A DNA stretch of 64,000 nucleotides from Paragonimus westermani (lineage: Eukaryota > Platyhelminthes > Trematoda > Plagiorchiida > Troglotrematidae), in contig QNGE01001740.1 in NCBI GenBank assembly GCA_008508345.1, positions 1 to 64,000 on the forward strand. The letters are read 5' to 3'. A program made the position numbers and the translations under genes. Shown in pieces: positions 14,985 to 26,900 of the stretch. Under the pieces are notes generated by a model that did no database searches, was not told the origin of the DNA, and was given only the letters and a program-made list of their open reading frames with translations. Every line of letters begins with the position of its first letter. Position 1 is the stretch's first letter.

Positions 14985-15235
14985 TAGCCAATCAATTAGC
15001 TAACCAGCATTGGTCGGCTGCACACAAAAGTCTCACCCACACACCTGTCGGTCTTATTTCTTCGGGTTTACACTAGATACGTGGTGTATGGGTGGAACCG
15101 CAGATGGTGCAGCGCAAACCACTTGTGTTTATGGCTAAGCGAAAGCGTACCTCGGCTTCCGTAACTCTGCGAGGCCAATCCGAACAGGATGACGCTAACC
15201 ACGTTTATATGTATCTGTATGTATGTGCGCTAATA
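14985..15235 (+). mobile_element. LINE 3' tail fragment (family shared with 61.2 kb and 33.8 kb)
   Basis: Nucleotide similarity starts at a CACACACCTG-TCGGTCTTATTTC-TTCGGGTTTACAC block and runs through GTGGTGTATGGGTGGAACCGCA and CAGCGCAAACCA to a (TATGTA)-rich end near 15210-15225. The same ordered blocks occur on the minus strand at 61130-61320 and, more diverged, at 33700-33870. At 61 kb the segment directly follows a recognisable LINE C-terminus, so this is interpreted as the C-terminal end plus 3' UTR of the same family. The 117-codon frames that overlap it are not convincing proteins. Confidence 0.55.
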
Positions 15236-16899
15236 CCATCGATTTCGATGTTGTACACTCGCCGTTATTTTCCACTCGTGTCCTATAAGATGGCTTGTTC
15301 AAACTGTTTTGTGTGTTCAACTTATTGTTGTCAGCTTTCAACCCATCGGAAATGTGTTGACTATTTGCATCGCTCTCGAAATGGAGCTGTAGGCATCAAC
15401 AGCGTCTTGACAATTAGACTCAATTCTAGGTTCAAAGTGGGATAAAAAATCGAGTGAACAGTTGTACACCGTAATATATGCAAAGATTTGTGGCAAACGT
15501 TTGCAACAGATTCCACACAATTTTATCCGATGTGAGTTGAGAAAAATTTCTCTTGAAGGACAGGGAAATTCCAGTGAATCTCTTTCTTCTATTGTGAAAA
15601 CATGGTCGTTGTCACAGGCTGATTATGAAAATAACAAATACATGAAGCAGAAATCAAAGATGAGGTGTGTACTGATTCGAGCGATTTATTAGTCCACAGA
15701 TACATTGAAATTAACAGAGATTAAAGTTGTGTGATCCGAGACCAAAATGATGAGGGACGCTGCAGGTGGAATTTAGTCGCTCGTCGAATCCTGTGTGCAT
15801 TGTACTTGGACAATTTCCTGAACCTCCCGTTGTCTTGATTAACGTTATACGGAAGTCAGAAAATTCGCCTTCTCTGATTAAATTCTCAACCTCATATAAC
15901 TCACCTCTTTGGTTGGTTTCTTGATACCCCACCTCGATCTATATCCCTACACTAATCATCTTGTCGAAGGGGATCTTCTGATATTCATCTTATTGAACCG
16001 AGCACCACCCTCACAATAGATCGCGGTTTTCAGGCAGTCACTGTCGAGAATTGGAAATAAATTAGTGTGATCAATAAGGCTGTCTGATGATAGCTCGGTC
16101 GGGATTCCAACCCCAGTTAAAGCAAAGGTGTACTCGATTAACAGATTATAACAGAAGTGTGACTCAAGTGGTGTGTTTCTCTTCAGAGAAAGCTAACTGA
16201 AATGTCAACGCAGCGATGAAAACTGCCACCAACTGCGATTTGTCATGCTCTAAGTCCCCAAATTGCTTCCCAGTGAACTTTACGGAACGTATTGTTTCTT
16301 ACCGTTTCCAAGGCTTCTTGGCAAATCGAGAGCAGAATTCAGTTAAATTGTTTATTCAAAACTCCATTAATTTGTACCCTTGTCTGAACTTGGTTCACCT
16401 AGGCAACACTACTTCTCGCAATTCTATTTGTTGTTCTTTAACCTGTTTAAGAAATATGCCTATGGCTCAAGTGTATTGAAAACCGCTTATGCTACATCGG
16501 ATTATGCAATGCGTCTTGAAACAAGTTAGGCGACTGTTCTCATATTTTGAGAACTTAACAGTTGTCAGTCTGTCCTTGCAACTTTCTTCTCAGTTACTTG
16601 AGCATCTGTACGACATTTAGTCCTACCACGTTGACCTCGTTTGATTGAAGGCAGTAGTCTGTACCGAACTAGGTAATTTAAGAATGGCTAAGTTATCACA
16701 TCGCCTTGATGAAAACAAAGTTCACAGTTTTCATGAGTACCTTATAAACTTCAACATGTATGATGGTACCATTTATTAGCGTCTTGCATGTGTTTCGCAC
16801 TTCTTAATGAGCTGAAATGTACTCTGCGACTCTAGCTAGAAGTATAGAATCATCAACTGGAGCTAACGTTTTTACCCCCCGAGCACAACTCACTAGTGA

Positions 16900-17495
16900 A
16901 TGCAGTTGGGCATTAGTGCTGAGCAACTCGGTCCTGTCCAGTATGAAACCAGTGATGTGCTGGTCTAAACGGTTGCCCCATGAAAGCGTGACCGCGACCC
17001 AAGTACCCACTCTATGAAAGAAGAAACCAAAATCAGTACATCTTGTAGAAATAAGCGGTCTGACGTGCCAGCCAGTATGTGAAAGGTGCTATCGCCAGTG
17101 AATCGTGTCCAATTTATACAAGTTACTCCTCGCCGTTCTGTGCTATGGAAAGCCACAGTGCTACATTCCTTCCCGAGGTCATTTTCTAAGCCCAAGCTAT
17201 TGCCCGAACTTGAACTTTCCCAGTGCCCATGAGATTCAGCAGTCAATTTTCATATCCAAATGTGAAGCCTGAAAGAGTTAGATGGAGCAAGCATAGGCCA
17301 ATCGTGGAGTTCTATTCCGTCTTATCAATTCCAGATCGATCGGATTTTGTTCATCTATGTCATCGTTATGTCGGCGAAATACGCACAATTCCTAAAGGCA
17401 AGAGATGAGGGACTTCCACAACCCACAAACTCCCAATTTTCCATGACTTGTTGCTCTCAAGTCTACACGAAACAAATATTGGCATCACTGTCGCG
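16900..17495. repeat. Unclassified dispersed repeat, copy A
   Basis: About 590 bases that recur in the same orientation at 47885-48457 with very high similarity. For example, the block from the CCATGAAAGCGTGACCGCGA region to TGCCCGAACTTGAACTT differs at only a few positions. Copy A carries an 11-base insertion near 17227 that copy B lacks. On the minus strand both copies share an open frame of about 85 codons. I do not recognise the product, and the frame has no retroelement landmarks. No terminal repeats or target-site duplications are obvious. A non-autonomous retroelement or an element's untranslated region is most likely. Confidence 0.7.
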
Positions 17496-18668
17496 GATAG
17501 CCTGATCATAGAACGGGCGTAGGGTTTAAAAGAACATGTGATTTCCAAAGTATACATAATTATGCAGTTTCCTGAAAATCCACTGAAACCGTTCACTCGT
17601 GCGCATATTACTTGAACGCTTCGGAGTGTTGTGTTCGTCAGAAAATCTATCAGATGTGCCCCAGACCGTACAACGAATACGCTTGAAAACATCTCCGAAA
17701 GGCATGGCAAACCCAACAAAAAACATTAACAAACATTTTTTTCGTTAATCAAAAATTGCCTAATCGCTGGTCCTCAAAGTTAATGAAGTATTGACACTAC
17801 TCAACCGGAGGGGAGGTCGGCCCTAAACTAAGTCCACTGTACTACTGTTCGGATTTTCTGTGAACATAATGGCCCAAATACAGATTTGAACAATCAAAAT
17901 GTTACCGTCTATATAGGCTAACCTAATGCTCATCCACCAACTTCAATGCGAATGCCTAACCGAATTCACCAATCACGCATGGGGTGAACACCTGACATCA
18001 GTGACGCTAACTGCGCAACCACTTCAACAACAGTGACAAAACGGACCGTGTAGCTTCAAGCGTCAAGTCAAAGGAGGACAGCCTCCTAAATTTCTATGCA
18101 AATTTAACAACAAATGCTACCACGATTCACAGCTAGAAATTACCGCCATAGCAACAGAATTAAATCTCATTAAACCCACGCATATACGTTGCTGTGTACG
18201 CGAATGTTCTGATGTCCAACTCCACTGAATTCAAATGCTCTACTATGCACATGACCCGATGCGGCGAGGTGTCCCAGGAAATAAATCTTGAATAATGCCG
18301 TTCTGATCTCCATGCATTAAGAATGCCAAAATGGAGCGCCAAGTTTTATTGTGCATATTGCACTAACGAACCGAAGGAAATGCCAATGTTTATCGACGCT
18401 GATCTTCTGGCTGCTCTGTCCTAACTACTCAAGATGTGTAATTTTTTCAAATCCACATCAGTAACATCCAGCTTCGTGATTAGTGCTTTCAGTTTAGTTC
18501 ATTGCAGCATGCGCTACTTTACTGTCATTAGTTCATCCAACTGGAATAATTTCAGTGTTACTACTGCAGTCCAGAAACCAGGTGTTCCTGTGTTAGTTGG
18601 TCATATTACTTCTTAAATTGTTCTGAATTTTTCACGGAAAGCTTTAAACAAGCGCCACCTCTAGCTCG

Positions 18669-18910
18669 CTAAAGTTCAATACGCCCGGAAATCACAGAAG
18701 ACGGCACTGGGCCATTTCTTGATAGAGCTGCCTCTTCCATCTTTTCTACTCGCTCGGATAAGTAAGCCCGACTGTCCTTTCGCTGATTCCTTGTGAGTTT
18801 ACGTTTCAGTTCACGGCTGTTTTGGTTATATTCAAGATGGATCATTCGATGCCGGTTTATGAGCACAGATCCACTCTCGCAGTACATGCGATGCAGCATG
18901 GAACAGACGT
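18669..18910 (-). mobile_element. LINE fragment: endonuclease-RT linker region
   Basis: The minus-strand frame reads LINRHRMIHLEYN, then SRELKRKLTRNQRKDSRAY, then VEKMEEAALSRNG. This matches the linker between endonuclease and reverse transcriptase of fluke CR1/RTE-like LINEs, whose family pattern is a run of R/K-rich residues, R-LR-KL--SLR-DRE-WW, then EMEEAA--GN. The frame stops after RIEL, and the expected RLFQLIR continuation is lost. It is a short inactive remnant in antisense orientation to the transporter gene. Confidence 0.55.
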
Positions 18911-21573
18911 TTTAGCAGGAGACTTTATTAAGTGTCAAGATTTCTGACCGGTGCACATCTGGACGGTCCCAATGTCACGAACCTGTAACCCTAACTGTTA
19001 GCGCTCATTGACAGACTCTTCATATACCGGCGTAGCTCAGTTTCTAACTGCATACTCTATGTTTTCTAACAGAATTTCTTCGCACGATAATAAAATATAG
19101 TGGAGTTCAGTCAAGGCAGTTGCTCTAAGACGAATGTTACTTTTTAACAAAGTGGTGCCCCAGTACCTGACTGTAATATAGACAGTTTGTCCCTATGGTT
19201 GCGTTGCAACTGGTTATCTTCAGATGACGCATTACCTTCTTTGCAATGACCTACGCAACTGGATATATAAAGCACGCGAGCTTCGTATACTTGTAACAGC
19301 TGATCACCGTTGATAGTGCAATGCGACCGGACAAACACATCATCCTGAATAGGACGGCCAATTTGTTCGTTCGTAACACCAGAAAAGAATAGGACGGTGC
19401 TTGAACTAATGTCTGTTAGTCCATATTCGAATACGGCAAGTAAACATCATCGTTCTGGCTCGCGTTGGGAGACACTGACCGAGGCGTTAAGTTTGTTGGC
19501 TCACAAGTGACCTTTCAATGGGATCAGCAAGCACTGCTCGGTGTAATCCATGCTGCAGCCTGACTTCCAGATTCTGCTTCATCATCGCAGAGACCATGAG
19601 AAAAAATCATTTGTTCGTGGTGCTATCCATGGGTGAATTCAGTTAGCTGACAAAGCTGAGATCATCATGAGGCGGTATGGAGGCACAGTCACCTTCACAC
19701 TCGAGAAGTTCGTCAGGGAAGTCTCCGTGGAACGGAGGTAGACAAATTGGAAACGAAGGAAAAAGAAAGTTAAACTGAGTTAGTCTTCGGGATCCTCGTG
19801 AATTCGAACACTTCTCGGTCGTTTATCCTGCTGAACGGGATTGTCTTGGATGCCCAACCGAAGCCTTTCGATTCAAAAGGCTGATTTGTGTGACAGCAGG
19901 CTATAGGATTTCGGTTGGGATATACTAGCCGAAACTGACGACCCAAAAGTGCCATTCAAGTAGCATTGGGCAGCCAGCTCAAAGACTGTATCCACCTGTT
20001 TAGAGTGAAACGTGAATATTTTAAATGGAAAACGACGCCCAAAAAATACACGCATAAAACTAATGGATTCATGTCAGAGTTTTTATGTAGTCACCAGGTT
20101 TGTCATAATTCAGCCGTAACAGACACAGGGCATACTTCACCAAAGTCTCGTTCTGGTACTTGGAACCGGAGTTCAAAATCGCGTTCACTAATCATCCTGC
20201 TCTTGACATTCCTACTGTGGAGACTTCCAGAAATCTAAATTTGCCTACCATCGCACGAGCGCCACTTCAATGTTCCTTACTGCACTGAAATGACAGTTTA
20301 CATCTAGTCGCACCTTTAAACTGTTCCATCCCTAACGCATCATATCCTAGTAAATTCATTGAACACCATACGTCTTATAGTTCACAAGCACACTGAGAAA
20401 CAATAAGCAATTCCATGCGATTTTGGAGTAGTTGACTACATGCATGTCTTCGGGGTTTTGGTGAATTACTGTGGTGGCCGTACTGCATTTTGTCGATGTC
20501 ATATTTTCACAGTGTTAAATGAATAGTTGTTATTTATTTTCCCTCAAAAACTTAGTTGTTTCCTGAAGATGAGAAAAGTACTGGCATATGTGGCAAACAC
20601 GTGTGTACTGTTGGAATAACATCATGTTCCCATGTTGGTCATCAAACAAAGATACAATTTGTGTAATCAGAGTTTTGATGTGCCCACCTTAGTGGCCGTC
20701 CTGTTGCACTGTAAGCAAAAATCCGTTTAATTGAACTGGTGGTGTCGTGTTTACCTGATCACTTAGCCAAAAAAACATGTTCTATGCAGGCTTGTTTGTT
20801 CTGCACATAGAACGACACACCGTACAATCATGCTCCGATATTACCTTAGGAACATGCTAAAACTCACAGGTTTCAAACAGATATATGCAGTCACTATTGG
20901 GTAGGGTAGCGACCTCTTTTACAAATTCAAGCTTTTTTCATCCCAAGTGGTTTATTACCAACAGAGACGACTGCACAACTCTTTAACAAATGGCACCGCA
21001 AATATTAACCTTTTTCCATTGGAAACTACCATACAACGAATACAGGACCTTAAGTTAGTAAGATTATCACACAGGTTTGTGTAGATTATACTTTACGTTG
21101 CAATTACCTGTTGCTAGTGAGCTGGATCGCTTGAGCATCGTACTTCAGGGTCACATACACTAAGAAAGCGTTAAGATGAGCAACGAGTGATTTGCTGTTT
21201 AATGAAAAATACTTCAGTGGTCATCTACGATTGAGTGCCGAGGCCTCAGATAAACGGTAATGTCCAAGAGTTAGCTAGAGTTTACCGAACACTTTATCGG
21301 TGGTCAGCAAAGTCTGCTTGGCGTCAATGGAATAGGTTGTGTCAATCGGGTGAGATCAGACTGAAATAAAATAGACTTCATTGACATCCTTCAACCCCAC
21401 CTCTGGGAATTTTTTGAAAGTGACTTCAACTAGCAGACTTATGTTCTCCTCAACGCAGCTAGATTACCCCAATCAGTTTGAGGAGGTAGACAATGACCAC
21501 GGCAGATTTTTGACTAGGTTAAACACAAAATGTGACTATACCACTACACGATTTATGCTCACATGAATTTCAG

Positions 21574-21680
21574 TCATGGGCGGAATCGGAATGAGCCTTT
21601 TCTGCACGGCCGCTCTGATTTTCTGGTACGGGATCGAACTTTTGTTGACAGAAAATTACGAAAGTGGTACTGTTATTGCA
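21574..21680 (+). CDS. ABCB/P-glycoprotein-type transporter, internal exon: TM5 of TMD1
   Basis: A 107-nt exon. Its first two bases complete a valine codon with the last base of the exon at 11000-11432, and the remaining 35 codons are open. The product starts MGGIGMSLFCTAALIFWYG and continues ELLTENYESGTVIA. It is a membrane helix ending in the FWYG motif that follows TM5 in ABCB exporters, then an extracellular acidic loop and the start of TM6. The acceptor is a TTTCAG preceded by ATGAATT (a weak pyrimidine tract); the donor is GTGAGT. It ends in phase 0, as required by the next exon. The length and the FWYG landmark agree with the same region of human ABCB1. Confidence 0.9.
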
Positions 21681-23820
21681 GTGAGTGATTAACCATTTCT
21701 ATATATATGTATACGTTTACTTTTATGTATGTTTGTTTGAACCAACAAATTTGCGTGACCAAGAAGTAGGTATCATTCCTTCTTAAGCGTTGTTCAACTT
21801 TCGATTTGTATTATACCGGACTTTTCCATCTATTCCACTGAAAAACTAACTCCATTTGTTGTCTCCATATATTATATAATCTGTATTATCTGTACTTACA
21901 TGGCGGTTAACGTACGACTCTCTGTTTTATCTTGATCTGCGTCCACACAAGTTGCTATTCGTCCGAGTCAACACCTCATAGAGTATTCAAAGGACAGAAT
22001 TTTCCTCTGAGTGGCGAAGACCACGACATGCCCCAAGGTCTTATGCCTTTAGGAATTGTATGGGTAATTTTAATCACGAGTAGTTTGGGACTAACCATCT
22101 ATGTTGACCCATGAATATAAATACCCACTGGTTTCCTTCTCTGTGTCAAGCTTATCAAGAGACGGACGATGCCAACCACGTAAGCGCTAATGCATTTGCT
22201 GCAGATCATGATCACGTATGCTCGTGATTCGATTCAGCTGAAGCTTTTTGAGGGAATTTAACACTGTTTACTCATCTCTGGTCTTGTTACTTCGGAATTA
22301 CTTCGGATGCCAAACGCGTAGGTTATACGCTCTACTCGTAGTAGTATTGGTACGTTGAGGTTAACTGATTTCAGGCACTCTAAAAAATTGGTATGCGATT
22401 GACCATCGTTTTAAAAAGCACAGTTCAAATGGGTACAGCGTTCACCGTAAGTGAACTGACAAAGTAAACGCAAGAATACGTGGGCACCTGTGTGAAAAAA
22501 TTATCGTGGGGGCTGTGTGTGAAGAGATTTGCTTTACTTCAGTAACCTTGATGGAAAAATAACGCAATTGTTCTCAGTAGGTAGAAAACAAAGCGAAACG
22601 ACCGGAGCAAAACTAGTTGTTAAGTAAACATAATGAGCGACCAATTTCTCGCTAGTTCAGGTAGAGTGATTCTTTAATTCAAGCGCAAAAATATGTGGCT
22701 AAAAGGTTTCTCAACAGTGGTTTGTTTTGTATTATAAGGTGTTGACAGAGTACCGGCCCAATTAACCGTTGCCTTCAGAATTATGGAGATCATGGAAGTG
22801 GCAGCTGCAATCGCTGGCTCATATCAGAGTTGGTCATACTAGTGATGGTTTCCTCTGAACTATAGCTGGCATGCTCAACTGGGATCTCTTAATCCATACG
22901 ACATATTATTCGCAACTGAATGTGATGACGCTTTTAAACGTGATAACTGGGCCATTCTTAGGAAGTCAGTGGTACAGTGCTACCTCATGCGCATTTGGCC
23001 GAGGATAAATTTAGAGTCGTGTCGACGATATGTACAACTGGTTAGTTCTTTTCAAAAGGGCTGGTTGAGAAGTGCACTTAATTGCGCCAGCTACCACTAA
23101 CTGTGTGTAATGTTGAAGTTACACAAAGAAAGATCGTTAGTCCCTTAACTTCCTTGTGATTTTGTTTTAGTCGTGAAAATTGATACGTTTCTAATGGGTG
23201 CGAGAAACGCTTTTATGATCTTCACTCTCAAACAGAGACATTAACATAGCTTTTGTATGGAGCACCAATCAGAGAGAAATTTTGAACAGAACTTTAATCA
23301 GCAACCTTCACGTTGTGTACCAACAGCTCATCCACTAAGCTAACAATTTTATGGGCATCGTTTATGACAGGACGCAGGTATGATCATGGATTAGCAACTT
23401 CCTCTCACCTTGCTAATCCGGGATAAAAACGAACTATCTCATTTCGTTCGTTAGCTTACATTTGCCTTGACCCCAAACCGGTGATCTGAAACACCTTGTT
23501 ACAATCGGTATTCATATATTGTTTGGTCCAGTGGATAAGCACTTAACTTGTAGAACGAAGGCTAGCTGTCTGATCCCGTGTAAACTGTCGGCCTGAGGTG
23601 CATTGTGACCATTTCAATTGAAATGGTTTTTGTAGTTCACACACTAAGGTCTCATATCACCTACCAGTCTAACTTCACGCTTGCTTACCGTCACAATTAC
23701 GCAGTTCTTCAAGTGACGTTTGAACACAATAACGGTAAAATAATCACCGTGAAGTTTTGACCAGCAAACGACGTTATAACCAAATTTTAACTTCATAAGC
23801 TTCCTGTTTCCCCCATCCAG
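21681..23820 (+). other. Intron, about 2.1 kb
   Basis: Phase-0 intron from GTGAGT to a CCCCCATCCAG acceptor. A tRNA-like stretch with a possible A box (TGGTCCAGTGGATAAG) and a weak B box (CTGTCTGATCCCG) lies at about 23520-23585 on the plus strand. It may be an old SINE, but no stems are convincing. Nothing else is recognisable. Confidence 0.8.
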
Positions 23821-23934
23821 GTGTTCATCAACATCATAGTTGGAAGCATATTTCTTGGAAACGCGCTACCTAGCCTACAACACTTTCTAATTGCCACGGC
23901 TTCCGCAGAAAAGGTGTACAGTACCATCGAACGC
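23821..23934 (+). CDS. ABCB/P-glycoprotein-type transporter, internal exon: TM6 and start of NBD1 linker
   Basis: A 114-nt exon of exactly 38 codons, phase 0 at both ends. The product VFINIIVGSIFLGNALPSL then QHFLIATASAEKVYSTIER matches the TM6 signature of ABCB proteins (VFF--LIGAFSVGQASPSIEAFA-AR-AA--IF-IID). The helix carries the usual G, P and S positions and ends in the amphipathic stretch before the nucleotide-binding domain. The acceptor CCCCCATCCAG is pyrimidine-rich and the donor is GTAAGT. It joins the preceding exon as IAVFINII and the following exon as IERIPPID with no frame change. Confidence 0.93.
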
Positions 23935-26900
23935 GTAAGTTGATCGCTTTTGCACAATTTACTAGTAAAAATTTGAGCTCATACTGAAGAATAACGTTTG
24001 CCAACTTGTTATTTGGGCTCAAATCAAGTTTGATTGTGTGTCTAGCTTAGTGCTGATTGTTACTCATTAAAATTAGATGCCTATGAGTTTGTGGTTGTGA
24101 GTTAAAAATGAACCTTCTTCTGATCTCCAGAATAAAAATAAATTCGACAGCTCGCTGAAACAGGGCTTGTTACAAGACTTCAAATCGATCTTTCAAGAAT
24201 ATTAGCTACTTTCCTGACGAATAACCAGCTCTAAAAATGTCATTAGCATAAACGGTAAGTGGGTCGACTCTGAACTTCAGTTTTGCTCTTTATGAAGACA
24301 CCCTCCGCTCCTTACATTTATTAACAACGCACAAATGAGGTCGTATAATGAATTCCAACACAAGAAAGCGGCTCGTGTGATTTATTCATGCACCAACTAG
24401 TACTTCCTCAAAGACTCACGCGACGCAGTATTTGTACGTTTTATTGGCTGAACAGAAAGGTGCAAACTTGGCCAAGTGTACCCTTAAAGGTATCTAACAA
24501 AAATCATCCAAACTTGTTCGCCGTCATTTCAGCTGATAACCAAAATTTACCTTTAAGAAGTTTGATATCGTCACTGACGTCTTTCAAGCTGCATGAGTTG
24601 ACACTGTCGCACAACCCTATCAGTACTTATGGTTCATTCTTATCTAGTCTCAAAGGTCGGTAGGTTGTAATTAATTTCTGTGGCCATGATTCACCTTCAG
24701 CGGCTGTTCCATTCATTTTACTCTGATCGCTCAAGTCCTACTTCGTCTCAATCTGCGGGTTTAGTCTGGTGAATACCGTTTGTATGGCAAAATCAGGTGA
24801 TTCCAGGATGTGCATGACACTAACAGGCTCAAAAAGACGACAGGAATCAAGAAATAGAATATTTCCAGATGGCAAAACCCGGTGTGATGCCAACAGTGGC
24901 CGTCAAGCTGACGTTGTTTTCATGCCATTTTACACAATCGTACTGCATTACTAGTATGCATCTCCCACGGCTTGATTCAAGGTAATGTTTGGGAAAGTAG
25001 CTCGCACTACTGTCGAGTGGCTATAGCCGAGGGGTAGTAGTTAGCCGAAGGAAATCAATCAGAATACTGCTCAATGCCACCGGAAATGTGTAGCCTGCAA
25101 CTTCTTCTAATAACAAATACCCCAATCGTACATCCAATTTCAGTAGCCAATTCTAAAAACCCTTGCCAGTCATTCAAGACTTCTTGTTTGCAGCATATAC
25201 CTGGTAAAGTTAAGCGTTAGACTATTCAAACCATTAGGGTTTCGCGCAGGTCTGCTTCTTACCATACGATGTTTTTCGTCTGCTCATGATTAACTCCGGA
25301 GATATGGAATATTGCATGGTTTCATTTGTTTCATCTCACTATTGAAAGCAACATGATTCGAGCTTGGTGTGAACCAGGCAGATAACGCTCTGTGATTTAT
25401 AACCTACCGGTTTTCGATGCTTAGTTCTGTTGCTGTGTCTGCAACCACTATTATGACACTAACGGGTTATGAGTTTACTGTGAATATTCTGAACCGACCT
25501 ATGTAAGGGCAACGTGTTTTCTGTTGTAGTCATCTAAGAAAGACAAAGAGACGGAGGTGACAGACGAGTGTTAGAAGTTGGTGGGTTTGTGAAAGCTCGC
25601 TCGCATGTTAAACTTTATAACGATAAGTGACTTTGAGGTGACGAATAGCACTAGTAACATTATGGCTTGGGGTTAAAAAGAAAGTGTTTTTTTTAACAAA
25701 ATATCATGGCGGAATTCGACAATGATATCATAACGAAGGAGGACTGTATACATATATCTAAAACTCGTGATACCACATAGCGTGCATTACCGTTCGTCTC
25801 AAACAAGTTTGTTTGCTAACCAAGGCTTCTAGATGATTCCCAACATAGTTAACTCCATGAATTCTTTGACTGCCTTATACATATGATTATTTAAGCGAAG
25901 AAAACAAGGGCCCTTCTCGAGGTACCTGGGCAATGTGGAACAATACACCGAATCGACAACGATAACCACACATAACTTCTTCATCCTTGTTCATCTGACA
26001 CCATAGTTAAGTCAAGGCAACGAACTGCTCTGTTCACCGGATCTTCGGACAACTTTCCCATGAGCTCATTTCCTAAAACGTCATCCATAGTAGACTAGGG
26101 ATTTATTCTGTTTTATACTAATATAACAAGTGAAGAAAACAAACGGAAACGTGAATGTTTTTCTTGGTTTGTGCCGTTGAATTTTGACTGAACAAGGCGT
26201 AACGTCATATCGATATATAGTTGTGAGAAGAAAGTCGATTACGGATAATCGCTTTGATTGGTAGTACGATAATACATGTTTTCATGACCAAAGGGTGCAA
26301 AGCAGTACGGATGGAATAAATCTTCCATAGGCATTTGAAGTCCTGGAAACAAACACAGTGGCTTACTTTTTGTGCAAGCTATGATTCCATTTTAGCTGGC
26401 AACCTTCACGTACTGTGAAACATATTGAACACTCTCCGTAGTATTCTCAGAGAAGGAGGACATGTGATGAAGCTAATTTGCCAGTTATTATAAATTATGA
26501 CTTGCACGGTCAGAGTTGGGTTCAGTGAAATCTTTTGTTCATCAACCGTCAATTTTGAGGGTGTGGATGCACACATTATAACACGTGCAATTCGGTGGCA
26601 TTTTGTAACCGCGCTTTGTAATCAACTGTAGTCTGAAGTAAGAGAAATGATCCGCTCACAACAGGTCAAAAATATGAAAACCCCCGGAGAGAAGATCACT
26701 GCAATTATATGTATGCGTAATCATTTTGGGAACCCCATCAGAAGTATGTTGCAGAATACTGCACCTATGATTCCACGTAGTTTTCGGGATAGTATATCTC
26801 GTTCAGTCGTAGAGCACGTTCACTCTATGGGTGGTCCGAAGCAGATCAACAATGTAGCAGTAGTTCATTTTACAATATGTCAACGATATGTTTCTTCCCT

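Larger units (their letters stand above)
11433..21573 (+). other. Intron, about 10.1 kb
   Basis: Bounded by donor GTAGGT and an acceptor ending TTTCAG; it is the only phase-1 intron in the visible gene. It holds a tRNA-derived SINE-like sequence (12770-12888, minus), a LINE tail (14985-15235), one copy of an unclassified dispersed repeat (16900-17495) and a LINE linker fragment (18669-18910, minus). A single undetermined base lies at 12888. The remainder is non-coding with no recognisable gene. The 123-codon frame at 12940-13311 has no visible domain or splice context. Confidence 0.8.

Noticed and set aside
14723..15445. Two consecutive 117-codon frames on the plus strand that look like a possible membrane protein
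   Set aside because: The join region matches the LINE tail seen at 33.8 and 61.2 kb, so the frames are repeat-derived; the hydrophobic part has no homologous transporter motif.
16090..16125. GGGGTTGGAATC-like B box on the minus strand
   Set aside because: No A box or folding at the right distance; similar short matches occur by chance (for example near 33150).
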